Source: Lactarius indigo
Lineage: Eukaryota; Basidiomycota; Agaricomycetes; Russulales; Russulaceae
Reading direction: 5' to 3'
Length of the DNA stretch: 64,000 nucleotides
Assembly (NCBI GenBank): GCA_025766275.1
Contig: JAFKAC010000054.1
Location: 124,001 to 188,000, forward strand
Part shown: positions 11,486-22,099 of the stretch, in pieces
How positions within the stretch are numbered: position 1 is the first letter of the stretch
How the letters are laid out: every line of letters starts with the position of its first letter
Position numbers and translations under genes: made by a program
Notes under the pieces: model-generated
What the model saw: the letters and a program-made list of their open reading frames with translations, nothing else
Told to the model about the DNA's origin: nothing
Databases searched by the model: none

Positions 11486-12045
11486 ACTATGGTCCAACTC
11501 AGTATTAGTCATGGACTCTTACATTGTATCAGTCTGCATAGTAGTTCACATGTGATTGTGACTCATGTATGACTCATTCCTAGGATAGCAGTACTAGGGT
11601 TTGAGCTAGTTATGTTATTTGTTACCTACTGTTCAAGTGGCTCTTTAAAGCCCATGTGTATCTGTATAAGCAGTAGTTGCAGAAGACCAAGAGTCCCCAT
11701 CTTTGTCTTCTTCAATCCACTCTCTGATTCATCTTTTGTCTGCCTTAGTCTTGGACTAAGTGTCAGCTAATGATCTGGCATGACTTCCATAACTGATGGG
11801 CCAACCGATGGTGAGAATCTTTCATATGTCATGGGCCAGCCGACATCGGCTGACAGCAAAGAATCTCCCAAGACTCATGAGTCAACCGACATCGGCTCGG
11901 ACGGACAAAATGTATAAATATCTCCGAGTCCAAGAACATATCTCGGACGGATAGTTAAGAACCACATCTGAGAATGTATCTCAGACAGATGGCTAAGAAC
12001 CACGTCTGAGAATGTATCTTGGCCAGATGGTGAAGATACCTCAGA

Positions 12046-13370
12046 CATGTACCGGACCAATATGTCCGAGATTATGTTCACATACTGGAGGGTATTAACA
12101 TGTATGGGTGTGTGAGATATCTCGGACATGCTTCAGACCAATATGTCTGAGATTATGTCCACATATTAGAGGGTATTAACATGTATGGGTGTCCAAGATA
12201 TCTCAGACATGTTACGGATCAATAGGTCCGAGATTATATAGGTGTATTGGAGGGTATTAACATGTATAGGTGTCTGAGATATCTTGGACATGCTTCAGAC
12301 CAATATGTCTGAGATTACGTCCACATATTAGAGGGTATAAACATGTATGGGTGTCCAAAAAATCTCGGACATGCTTCGGACCAATATGTCCGAGATTATG
12401 TGCACATACTGGAGGGTATTAACATGTATGGGTGTCCGAGATATCTCAGACATGCTTCAGACCAATATGTCCAAGATTATGTCCACATATTAGAGGGTAT
12501 TAACATGTATGGGTGTCCGAGATATCTTGGACATGCTTCGGACCAATATGTCCAAGATTACATCCACATACTGGAGGGTATTAACATGTATGGGTGTCCA
12601 AGATATCTCGGACATGCTTCAGACCAATATGTCCGAGATTATGTGCACATACTGGAGGGTATTAACATGTATGGGTGTCCAAGATATCTTGGACATGCTT
12701 CGGACCAATATGTCCAAGATTACGTCCACATATTAGAGGGTATTAACATGTATGGGTGTCCGAGATATCTCGGACATGCTTCAGACCAATATGTCCGAGA
12801 TTACGTCCACATATTAGAGGGTATAAACATGTATGGGTGTCCAAAAATCTCGGACATGCTTCGGACCAATATGTCCGAGATTACATCCACATACTGGAGG
12901 GTATTAACATGTATGGGTGTCCAAGATATCTCAGACATGCTTTGGACCAATATGTCCGAGATTACGTCCACATATTGGAGGGTATTAACATGTATGGGTG
13001 TCCAAGATATCTCGGACATGCTTCAGACCAATATGTCCGAGATTAGTACGTCCACATACTGAGGGTATTAACATGTATGGGTGTCTGAGATATCTCAGAC
13101 ATGTTATGGACCAATATGTCCGAGATTATGTCCACATACTGGAGGGTATTAACATGTATATGTGTCCAAGATATCTCAGACATGCTTCGGACCAATATGT
13201 CCAAGATTATATAGTAGGTGTACTGGAGGGTATAAACATGTATGGGTGTTCAAGATATCTCAGACATGTTCCAGACCAATATGTCCAAGATTATGTGCAC
13301 ATACTAAAGGGTATTAACATGTATGGATGTCCAAGATATTTTGGACATGTTCTGGAGCAATACATTATGT
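12046..13370 (+). repeat. 81-bp tandem array, left arm (about 17 units)
   Basis: The anchor CATGCTTC-GACC recurs at 12046, 12127, 12208, 12289, 12370, 12451 and so on every 81 bp to 13346, with three small length changes near 13060-13260. Each unit contains a self-complementary 20-mer (TGTCCGAGATATCTCGGACA in the least changed copies) and an inverted pair TCTCGGACAT...ATGTCCGAGA. Because 81 is a multiple of three, long repetitive open frames appear on both strands; I regard these as by-products, not genes. Confidence 0.9.
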
Positions 13371-13736
13371 GGGTGTGCTGGAGTTTATCAGGCAGGAAAC
13401 ACTTCAAGGCTTTGTGGAAGTCATCAAGTGTAGAAATGGTTGAGTGGAGCTTACACTGTGACACTGGATGTGTCAAGTCATAACAAAGAGAACTTACTAA
13501 ATACTCTGAAATGAATGGAAATGACACATACTGTCCTTTGTGCCTGATCAATTAGACTAATAACTAATAATAAAGGAAGTGTACATGTTCCAATCAAGTA
13601 ACATGGGGTAATCATTACAATGGGAGAGAACATAATAAGTACACATACATGAGCCTTGGCTGTGGAAACAATTCATGCAGAATATATCTATGGGGTCCTA
13701 GTCTCTGAATGCATACACATGGCTAGACACTCTAGG
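13371..13736. other. Unique spacer between the fold-back arms
   Basis: AT-rich, non-repetitive 0.37 kb at the centre of the fold-back element. No gene, transposase motif or RNA gene was recognised. Confidence 0.6.
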
Positions 13737-14990
13737 CTAATCATCCAGAGATATCTTGGACACCTGTACATGTTTATACCCTCTGGTATACCCACATAAT
13801 CTCAGACATATTGCTCTGGAACATGTCTGAGATATCTCAGACACCCATACATGTTTATACCCTTCAGTATATGGACATAATCTCGGACATATTGGTCTGA
13901 AGCATGTCCAAGATTGTTTGGACATCCATACATGTTTATACCCTCCAGTACACCTATATAATCTCGGACCTATTGGTCCATAACATGTCTGAGATATCTT
14001 GGACACCCATACATGTTAATACCCTCTAATATGTGGACATAATCTCAGACATATTTGTCTGAAGCATGTCCGAGATATCTCAGACACCCATACATGTTTA
14101 TACCCTCCAGTATATGGACATAATCTCGGACATATTGGTCTGAAGCATGTCCGAGATTGTTTGGACATCCATACATGTTTATACCCTCCAGTACACCTAT
14201 ATAATCTCGGACCTATTGGTCCATAACATGTCTGAGATATCTTGGACACCCATACATGTTAATACCCTCTAATATGTGGACATAATCTCAGACATATTTG
14301 TCTGAAGCATGTCCGAGATATCTCGGACACCCATACATGTTAATACCCTCCAATACACCTATATAATCTCTGACATATTGGTCCAGAACATGTCCAAGAT
14401 ATCTTGGACACCCATACATGTTAATACCCTCCAGTATGTGGATGTAATCTCGGACATATTGGTCCGTAACATGTCCGAGATATCTTGGACACCCATACAT
14501 GTTAATACCCTCTAATATGTGGACATAATCTCGGACATATTGGTCTGAAGCATGTCTGAGATATCTTGGACACCCATACATGTTAATACCCTCCAGTATG
14601 TGGATGTAATCTCAGACATATTGGTCCAGAACATGTCCGAGATATCTCGGACACCCATACATGTTAATACCCTCCAGTATGTGGACGTAATCTTGGACAT
14701 ATTGGTCTGAAGCATGTCCAAGATATCTTGGACACCCATACATGTTAATACCCTCCAGGATGTGCACATAATCTCGGACATATTGGTCCGGAACATGTCC
14801 AAGATATCTTGGACACCCATACATGTTAATACCCTCCAGTATGTGGACGTAATCTTGGACATATTGGTCCGAAGCATGTCCAAGATATCTCAGACACCCA
14901 TACATGTTTATACCCTCTGGCACACCCATATAATCTTGGATGTGCTCCTCCAGAACATGTGCAATTTCCTTGGACCTGCAGATGTTTATA
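13737..14990 (-). repeat. 81-bp tandem array, right arm (about 15 units)
   Basis: The same unit as the left arm, in reverse orientation. About 15 copies are countable by the TATTGGTC-GAA-CATGTC anchor. Three units (about 243 bp) around 13888-14130 are repeated almost exactly at 14131-14373, including the private variant AAGATTGTTTGGACATCC, showing a secondary duplication. The last unit near 14940 is degenerate. Confidence 0.88.
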
Positions 14991-15407
14991 CACCCCACTC
15001 CATTATACACATATGGTCTTGGAGTGCTTCCTTCAGTTCCATCTCTCCACTAATGATTTCTAGATATCTGAAAATCCCTGTGCACTCCCATATCTACTCC
15101 TTTGGACCACAACTCCGGAGTAAATGTCTCCGAGCCGACATTGGCTGGCCCATGACATATGTAAGACTCTCACCATTGGTTGGCCCATCAGTTATGGAAG
15201 TCATGGCAGATCATTATGTGTAAGTGTGCTTCTGCTTTAACTTACCAAGGGTTGAGCCTCTTATTCATCTTTGCTGTGGTTGTGAGCTGTTGAGCCCCCA
15301 TTCATCTTGCATTGGGTTGACATATGGTCCCCATTTGCCTGTCATTTGCTAAGTTGTCTACACCATCACAAGTCCAAGTCAGACTAACACCCATGGAGCA
15401 TAACATT

Positions 15408-15418
15408 AAGACCAAGAT
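15408..15418 (+). promoter_or_regulatory. Self-priming type PBS of Ty3-2
   Basis: AAGACCAAGAT two nucleotides after the LTR end at 15405, identical to the PBS of Ty3-1 and Ty3-3. The LTR partner near 11717 (ATCTTTGTCTT) has one mismatch, as expected for an old copy. Confidence 0.6.
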
Positions 15419-17244
15419 TCTTCAACATGGTGTATCTGACAAGAGAACAGTGGATGTCTTTCTGTCTGTATTCCCTTAAATGAAAAGGAGATCGCAACAT
15501 ACCAACAAGATTCCTGGGAGCTGCCTAGTGAAGAGAACAGGGAGAAGACACCAGATACTTTGTAGAGTTTAATGGTCCTAACTGTTACCAACCCATTGAG
15601 TTCAACTTCAATCACCTTTGTTGGACCAAGGTTACATGAAACCCCATAGATCATCACTGGGATATTGTATGCCCAGCAGGAAGGAACTACAACTGCAACA
15701 TTGATGCACAAGAGCTTAATAGCTGTGCAGACTACAGTCCCATTGATGGACAAGCACAGGAACACATGGATGAAGGGATTAGCAGAGAAGAAGCCTCTGA
15801 AAGTCAAGAGTCTCCCAGTAGAGGAAACACCCCAGCAGAAGATGCCAGCTTAGTAGGAGCTACTATTGGTGAACATATCATACAACAAACTGAGTCACTC
15901 ACTATTCAACAACCAGAACCTGAAACAATTCACATTCACAGTCCAGTAGTTGCAATGGCTACCACCACCATCACTTGTGAAGAAGAACAATTGGCAGCCA
16001 ACACCCTTGATCAGTTAGCACAAGAAGAACAACAGTGAATTATGCAGGAAGCACAAGCCATATTGGTTCCTATCAACCCACAAACTGGTCATTGTATGAC
16101 TGACAATGATGTAGCAATTCACCATGCCATAGGACTGGACATACCTGACCCACCTAGTGGAAGAGGACCCCCTGAGGGGTTACCTGGAGAAGAACCACCC
16201 CCATGAGGGGGAGGATTTGGAGGATTCCCTGGTGGATACCCAGGAGGGCCATCAGGAGGTGGAGGCAGGATACCAGGTGCAGGTCTTGTAATTCCTCCCC
16301 AAAATAACAAGTTAGCTGGTGAGACACCCATAGTATTTGACAGAGAACACACTAAAGTTGAAGCATTTCTCACACAATGGCATGTCTATTGGGGCATGAA
16401 TGTGGACAAGGGCATCATGGCTACATCTTACTGATGCGCCCTGCTTTTCCTCTCTTACATGTCAATGTCAGCAAATGGGTATTAGCCATGCTTACATGGC
16501 TTAATAGCCAGATACAAACTGGTATACCTTGAATGAGTGAAGGATTGTGGAATGAAGTCACACACAGCTTTATGCAGTGCTTCAGAAAACACTATGAAAC
16601 AGAAACAAGCTCAATACAAGCTCAAGAAAGGACTTAAAATGATTGGAGGCAATCTAGATGAGTATTGCACCCAGTTTGAACAATTAGTACACTGCGCTCA
16701 GTACAGGCTTGATGATCCTCAAACACTGGATCTAATCCTGAGTGGACTACCAAAAGACCTATATTCAAAGGTCTACACCCTTGACTCTCTGTGAAACTAC
16801 CATGAGTGGGAAGAAGCTGCCACTACCCAACAACAACAATACATGCATCTCAAAGCCATGCTCAATAAAGGAGCACCACAAAAACAAGAGTGACCACACC
16901 AGCAACAGCATCAGTGGCAGGGTCCACCACAAAGTACCTGGCAGCCACACAATTTACGATACTGTGATCACAATGCTATGGATACATCAGCAGATTGTAT
17001 TTGAGGGTGACTTGTGGGAGCAGAAGACATATTAGCTCTGCATCCCCCATATCAACCAAGAGGAGGATTCTTACAATGAAGCAGAGGACAGAATAACCAA
17101 AGGCCAGTCACATGCTACAATTGCAGAAAGGATGGACACATTGCTCGCGATTTCAGACAACCAAGGGGAGGTTACCAACCCCAAGCATCAAGCAGTTGGT
17201 TCATAGACACCAATTACCATCAACAAGGACCAGAGGTTGCTATA

Positions 17245-17797
17245 TGATGAACAGCACAGATGGACAGTATACTCACAGTGGACTGAAGACTGTGGTGAGA
17301 TAAACTGAGCAGCTGGAAAGCAGCAGAGGGAGATCTTGCAAGTGGAAGCAAAGAGGTGTTCTGGCACACAGCAGTGAGAGAACTGATGTGGACCAGGAGT
17401 GTACATGGTACTCTACTTATACTCCTACAGAGGGTGACAATAGTACAATGCTAGTAACACTAGTCACAGAATACAAGGGCAGTATTGTTCTACAAAGGGA
17501 CAAAGGAGTGGATGCTTTGAGAACAAAGAGAGGGAGAAAAAGAAGAGTCCAGAACTAAATGATATCATAGTGACATCATAATAAGTATAGAACAAAGGAA
17601 AGTACAAAGGCATTGAGTACAATGCAAAGTCTAGAGGTATGATGTCATAGAAGTACAGTGATGTCATACATGACGACTAGATTGTACAGATCAGATAATG
17701 CATAATCTACAAGTCCTAATAAATCTAATCTAAAGCAGTCCATGCTGCAAGTCTGGTCCATATGAGCTGCTAAATGTGTGCAGGTCACTTATCAACA
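17245..17797 (-). mobile_element. Solo LTR, family A, TSD CTATA/CTATG
   Basis: 553 bp, TGATGAACAG...TTATCAACA. Flanks are CTATA (17240-17244) and CTATG (17798-17802), i.e. a 5-bp duplication with one later substitution. It is inserted in Ty3-2 gag after the zinc-knuckle remnant. Confidence 0.85.
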
Positions 17798-17915
17798 CTA
17801 TGTGAGCAGTTCAAGATGCACCGCTGCAACAGCATGCCAATGACTGGCTAAACAGAGTGGCAGGAGAATCAGATGATGTAAAGGACATTATCCTCCAACA
17901 ATTGTGGAAGAAGGA

Positions 17916-17922
17916 GGGTTTT
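17916..17922 (+). promoter_or_regulatory. Candidate -1 frameshift site, Ty3-2
   Basis: G GGT TTT in the gag frame shortly before its stop. Position and sequence match the sites in Ty3-1 and Ty3-3. Confidence 0.55.
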
Positions 17923-18850
17923 CAGGATGCCTAAACCCATCAGCCTGGGTGAGGGCAGTAAATTGTAACAGTGTAATCATAACTTGCTACCATTCTATGA
18001 GAATTCCAGTATCAATTCACACCAGTTATGCAATGGCCAACATATGAGCACTGATCAACTCAGGAGCAACCCATTGCTTCATGAGACCCTTCTTTGTCAA
18101 AAGGATGGGATTTGGGACCAAATTACTTGACAACCTGAAGAAAATATGGAATATCAACAACACAGAAAACAAAGCCAGGAGTATCACCCATTATGTCAAT
18201 GTTGACGTCCAAACTAAAGGCATAAATAAGGAAATATGCTTCCTTATCACTGATATCAGAAATGAAGACATTGTATTAGGATACCCATGGCTGGCCATGT
18301 ATGACCCACAGATCAAATGGTCACAAGCCGCTATACATGAGGGAATGTTCCCCATCATCATCCGGTCTGTAAACCCTTGCATTAAATGAACCAAACTCAT
18401 TGTTGCAGCCACCTCTGTACAGGATGATGATTATGAAGTTGTACACTCCTGTGTTGTCACTGATGAACAACAACAACAATTTGAGGAAGGCTGCCAAATT
18501 AGAGCCACCGCTACAGACCTTGCCATTGCCACCCAGCAATATACTACAAAAGCAGAATTACTGGCAGAATACCAACAATTTGCATGCCTCTTCAGTGAAG
18601 AGGCATCAGACAGGTTTCCACCCAGCAGGCCCTGGGATCACACCATTGAGTTCAAACCTGGGACTGCTGATGCTATTGATTGCAAGATATACCCCATGAC
18701 TCAAGAAGATAAGAAACTACATGAATGGATTGATGAACAATTAAAGAAGGGATATATATGCCCCTCTAAATCTCCATATGCATCATCCTTCTTCTTCATC
18801 AAAAAGAAGGATGGAAAGCTGCGCCCTGTACAGGATTACAGGAAGATCAA

Positions 18851-19831
18851 TGTTATGTTCCTGCTGGCATAGTGTCTGACTTGGACAATTATCAGGTGTT
18901 GGCATGTGACTACTACTTGTGGAATGGGCCAAAGTGCCAAAGTGTCCCCTTTGTAGTCAAGACAAGGCAACCTCCTGATGAGACAGTCAGGGAATAAAAG
19001 AAGAAGTTGAGCAGCTGTCAACCAAAGGAGAGATGGGAGGCAAGTGACAAGTCACAAAGGAGGGGATAACTCAGAGTCCTATTGAAAGGCAGGAGAATAC
19101 AAGAACTTAAGCTGGGGAATGCTCCATCCCAGCATACTACCTATATACTAGTACACAGTAAAGTTCACAGTCAGATCTGAACTCAGGAATCCTAGTATTG
19201 TACACAAGTCATACCGAGTCATAGATAAGTACAACCAATGGCATAAAGCCCTCAGTATCGTATCAGTCAGCACAGATGTGACAGCCAATCAGAACGTACA
19301 TGAAATATCAGAACATCAGAAGGTAGGCATGTAGGCCTGTAAAGTCTGTACAAGGGAACCCAATAACCTCTAAGCTTGATATGGCAAGTGGACCATAACA
19401 CTGGTTTGGCATGATGTTTGTACAATGCAAACATTACACTGAAATGTTGTCATATGATTAGTTAGTCACATGACCACCATCCATCCACACCATATGTGTG
19501 CGGCTTGGGCATACTCATCTCACCATTCCAGCTGTTACGTTTGTGTGTGTGTGTGACCCTTACTGTACTGGTTGTGACTATGGCTGTAAGGTAGATTAGT
19601 CACGGACTTGGAGTTTACAATAGGAGGTAGGAGATACAGACTGACTCAACCCTAATACTAGTAGTAGTAGTACTAGGGTTTGCTCTACTTACATGATTCA
19701 TTGGACGCTACATATGATGACTTGGAGCAGCACTTGAAAGCCTGTGCATATCTGTATTTAAGATAGCTTGTGAAGACCAAGATACACCATCTTGGTCTTC
19801 TTCAATCGTCACTTGTTCTGTCTTCATATGC

Positions 19832-19876
<45 letters not shown>

Positions 19877-20139
19877 ATCATCAACCATCAGTGCCTTCAA
19901 GCATCTGAATCACCTTCGTGCCATACATCCTTGATGTGCTTAGCTAAGTGACTGGTCACCTATTCCAAGCTCAAGTCAAGCTGACGCTGTGACAGTGTTA
20001 CACCAGCTGTGTAAGCAGCCCATCTTCTTTGCCTTCTTCCTCAGGGAAGCTGGTGTGTGACCAGCCAGACTCGCAATACTCCCAATGAGGACCCACACGT
20101 GATGTAGGTAGGTCACATGGTTGAGGCATGTTTATTACA
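18851..20139. mobile_element. Solo LTR, family D, TSD ATCAA, with a nested solo LTR
   Basis: Starts TGTTATGTTC and ends GTTTATTACA, flanked by ATCAA at 18846-18850 and 20140-20144. Without the nested LTR-C it is about 0.81 kb. It interrupts the Ty3-2 RT between RKIN and the QYPLPLI block. I see no other copy in the window. Confidence 0.85.
19533..20002 (+). mobile_element. Solo LTR, family C, TSD CCAGC
   Basis: 470 bp, TGTTACGTTT...ACAGTGTTACA, flanked by CCAGC at 19528-19532 and 20003-20007, nested in LTR-D. It contains a GT microsatellite near 19545, a TATTTAAG box near 19756, the hairpin GAAGACCAAGAT...ATCTTGGTCTTC right after it, and a (TC)n run at about 19832-19872. No PBS or gag follows, so it is a solo LTR. 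Confidence 0.92.
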
Positions 20140-20241
20140 ATCAATGCTGTGACTGTTCACAACCAATATCCTTTACCCCTCATCCCCAAACTTATTACCA
20201 ACCTCAGTAATGCCCACATCTATACCAAACTTGATGTCCAA

Positions 20242-20689
20242 TGTTACGTTTGGATGTGGACCCTTACAACTTATGGTGTTGCACTGGTAGTAGGGCATAA
20301 TCTGTCATGGACTTCAAGTGGATAGCTCACATGTAGTAGTAGTAGTGACTCGATCCTAGTAGTAGTCATACTAGGGTTTGCTGTATTTACATGATTCATA
20401 GGACACTCCCAGGTGGTGCTTTAAAGCCCGTCTTTACTTGTATTTAAGATGTGCCACAAAGACCAAGATATGCCATCTTGGTCTTCTTCAATTGTCATCT
20501 TCTGTCTTGTCATCTCCTCTCCTTGTGTGACGCAACTTACCTCAGGGCTGAGGGAGTTCACCATTTGTCTAGCACTTGCATGTGTCTAGAGATTGCCTTT
20601 GTGCCATACGCCTTAGTCACATATGCTTAGCTAAGTGGTTGTCGACTCCTTTCAAGCTCAAGTCAAGCTAATGCTGTGACAGTGTTACA
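20242..20689 (+). repeat. 5' LTR of Ty3-3 (family C)
   Basis: 448 bp, TGTTACGTTT...CAGTGTTACA. It has a TATTTAAG box at 20441 and ATCTTGGTCTT at 20475-20485, about 34 nt downstream where the RNA should start. It is directly followed by TT and the 11-nt PBS. Confidence 0.9.
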
Positions 20690-20691
20690 TT

Positions 20692-20702
20692 AAGACCAAG
20701 AT
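20692..20702 (+). promoter_or_regulatory. Self-priming type PBS of Ty3-3
   Basis: AAGACCAAGAT, the exact reverse complement of 20475-20485 in the LTR. No tRNA 3' end is needed to explain it; the layout is that of Tf1, whose transcript 5' end folds onto the PBS. Confidence 0.72.
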
Positions 20703-21513
20703 ACCATTGTGGCGACAATCACTACTCAGGACCAGTGGATGAGTTTCCATCCCTACCATTTAGAATGAAGAGGAGATTGCAACATCCCAACTTGATTCCT
20801 GGGAGCTGCCTGCTGGAGAGAACATGGAGACAAAACCAGATATTTCATAGAGTTCAACAGACCTACTAGGTTTAGACCTGTTGAGTTCAACTTCAACCAT
20901 TTGTGCTGGGTGGAAGTTATGTGGAACCCCATAGATCATCGCTGGGATGTTGTCAGACCAGCTGGGAGGAACTATCAGTGCGATATTGACACACACCATC
21001 ACAACTCAAGAGCAGATTGGGGGCCAATTGATGGCCAACTACGAGAACACTCTACTGGAGAGGTGGTAAGTGAAGAAACCAGAGAAGATGAAGCAAGCAA
21101 AGAAGTCAGACCACAGAGTGTAGGACCTATCGAACAATACACTATCCAACAAGCTGAGTTCCTACATATCACCAAACAACCAGAGGTCATCCACATACGC
21201 TCACCAGCAGCAGAAATGGCAACTACTACCATGACAGAGCAAGAGGTCATGACCATGAGAGATCAAATGGCAAGAGAGGCAGCTGAAGCCATCTGTCTGG
21301 AGGCACAAATGCACCTGCTTCCCATCAATCCAGAAACCGGAGTATGAATGACTGCAGACAACACAGCAATTTTTAGAGCAATAGGACTGGACCAACCAGA
21401 CCCCCCTTCGAGCGAACAAAGAAGTATACTGCTAGATCCACCACCAGGTAGAGGAGGGCCACCTGGAGATGACTTTCCCCACTGATGAAGTGGAGGAGGG
21501 ATCCCACCAGACA

Positions 21514-22099
21514 TGTTATGATTTCTTCTGGACTCATTCTTTCTTCACTTTATAATTCCATTCCTGATACTTTATGAGCCCTGTACAATTATGCAGACTT
21601 TACGACTGCCTGGTTCCTATCACGTGCCTTGCTTATTGACAATCTCTTTTGATAAAGCCTGACATGTGCTAGTTTCCATCTCATTCTTACTCACGTGCAA
21701 CTCTGCATGATTCACCTTTGTCCCCATTATGTCCATGCCTTATTCTCTTTATGTATCTCCCCTTTGTCCCTCAATTAGGATGATGGCGCCATCTGTTTGT
21801 AGGAGCCATACAACCTTACTTGTATTTAAGCCCAGTTCTACCTAGCTTGTATGGTAGACTAGACTTCTTGTGTAATACTACACTTGTCTAACACGGAACG
21901 CCCTGGTGCTGTCCCTTGTCTCGCGACCCCCTTCCTTCAGCTAGGTCTTCGAACCTTAGCCTTCCTCTATGGTCCAAGTGACTTGTGTCCTTGTGATCCT
22001 TGTGCATCACTCTACTGAAGTCAAGCCTCCAAGCTTGTACTACCATGTATAGACTGACTTGATACAGGTTGTATCTAATGCCCCTGTAGTGGCATTACA
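21514..22099. mobile_element. Solo LTR, family G, TSD AGACA
   Basis: 586 bp starting TGTTATGATT and ending GGCATTACA, flanked by AGACA at 21509-21513 and 22100-22104. It has no internal domain. It interrupts the linker of Ty3-3 gag. A TATTTAAGCCC box near 21823 suggests plus orientation. Confidence 0.88.

Larger units (their letters stand above)
11770..15214. mobile_element. Fold-back (giant inverted repeat) DNA element
   Basis: A 3.4-kb element whose ends are inverted copies: ATGATCTGGCATGACTTCC at the left and its complement (one mismatch) at the right, with the similarity continuing for about 85 bp. TA at 11768-11769 and 15215-15216 is the likely TSD. Inside, the left arm (about 12046-13370) and right arm (about 13740-14990) are arrays of the same 81-bp unit in opposite orientation, around a unique 0.37-kb spacer (13370-13736). 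No transposase is present, so it must move in trans if at all. It sits in the 5' LTR of Ty3-2. A TA duplication would fit Tc1/mariner-type mobilisation, but a PIF-like TWA target cannot be excluded. Confidence 0.75.
2046..15405 (+). repeat. 5' LTR of Ty3-2, split into three pieces
   Basis: The LTR pieces are 2046-2075, 11486-11769 and 15217-15405. The 3' end (TAACA at 15401-15405) is followed by the TTAAGACCAAGAT primer site at 15406-15418, which identifies it as a 5' LTR. It is interrupted by Ty3-1 (TSD ACTAT) and by the fold-back element (TSD TA). The piece 11650-11730 keeps the AGACCAAGAG...ATCTTTGTCTTC hairpin seen in the other Ty3-C LTRs, with mismatches. It is strongly degenerate compared with the LTRs of Ty3-1 and Ty3-3. 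Confidence 0.6.
15419..17928 (+). pseudogene. Ty3-2 gag, degenerate
   Basis: Gag of an old Ty3-C element. An N-terminal part with WNPIDH-like and EHIIQQTESLTIQQPE segments (15560-16037) is followed by a Gly/Pro linker, the capsid (TPIVFDREHTKVEAFL, 16320-16500) and KGLKMIGGNLDEYCTQFE (16620-16790). A knuckle remnant CYNCRKDGHIARDF at about 17112-17153 has its fourth cysteine replaced by Phe. The 3' part after solo LTR-A (17245-17797) ends at a TAA at 17932, preceded by the GGGTTTT heptamer at 17916-17922. Multiple stops and frameshifts are present. Confidence 0.8.
17940..20241 (+). pseudogene. Ty3-2 pol (protease and start of RT), truncated by nested elements
   Basis: The protease segment 17960-18389 carries NSGATHCF where active copies have DSGAT: the catalytic Asp codon has become AAC (18057-18059), so it is dead. 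It keeps KIWNINNTENKARS and VLGYPWLA. The RT start 18500-18850 reads [29 protein letters not shown] and [17 protein letters not shown]. It is then cut by solo LTR-D (18851-20139) and resumes at 20145-20241 (VHNQYPLPLIPKL, NAHIYTKLDVQ). At 20242 Ty3-3 is inserted, and the rest of this pol is not in the window. Confidence 0.85.

Noticed and set aside
12343..13483. Open frames encoding a 27-residue repeat
   Set aside because: The 81-bp period is a multiple of three, so any frame without a stop repeats; frames are open on both strands and in both arms, and CpG changes alter residues freely.
11880..15000. CRISPR-like array
   Set aside because: Units are directly adjacent tandem repeats with no unique spacers, in a eukaryotic transposon context.
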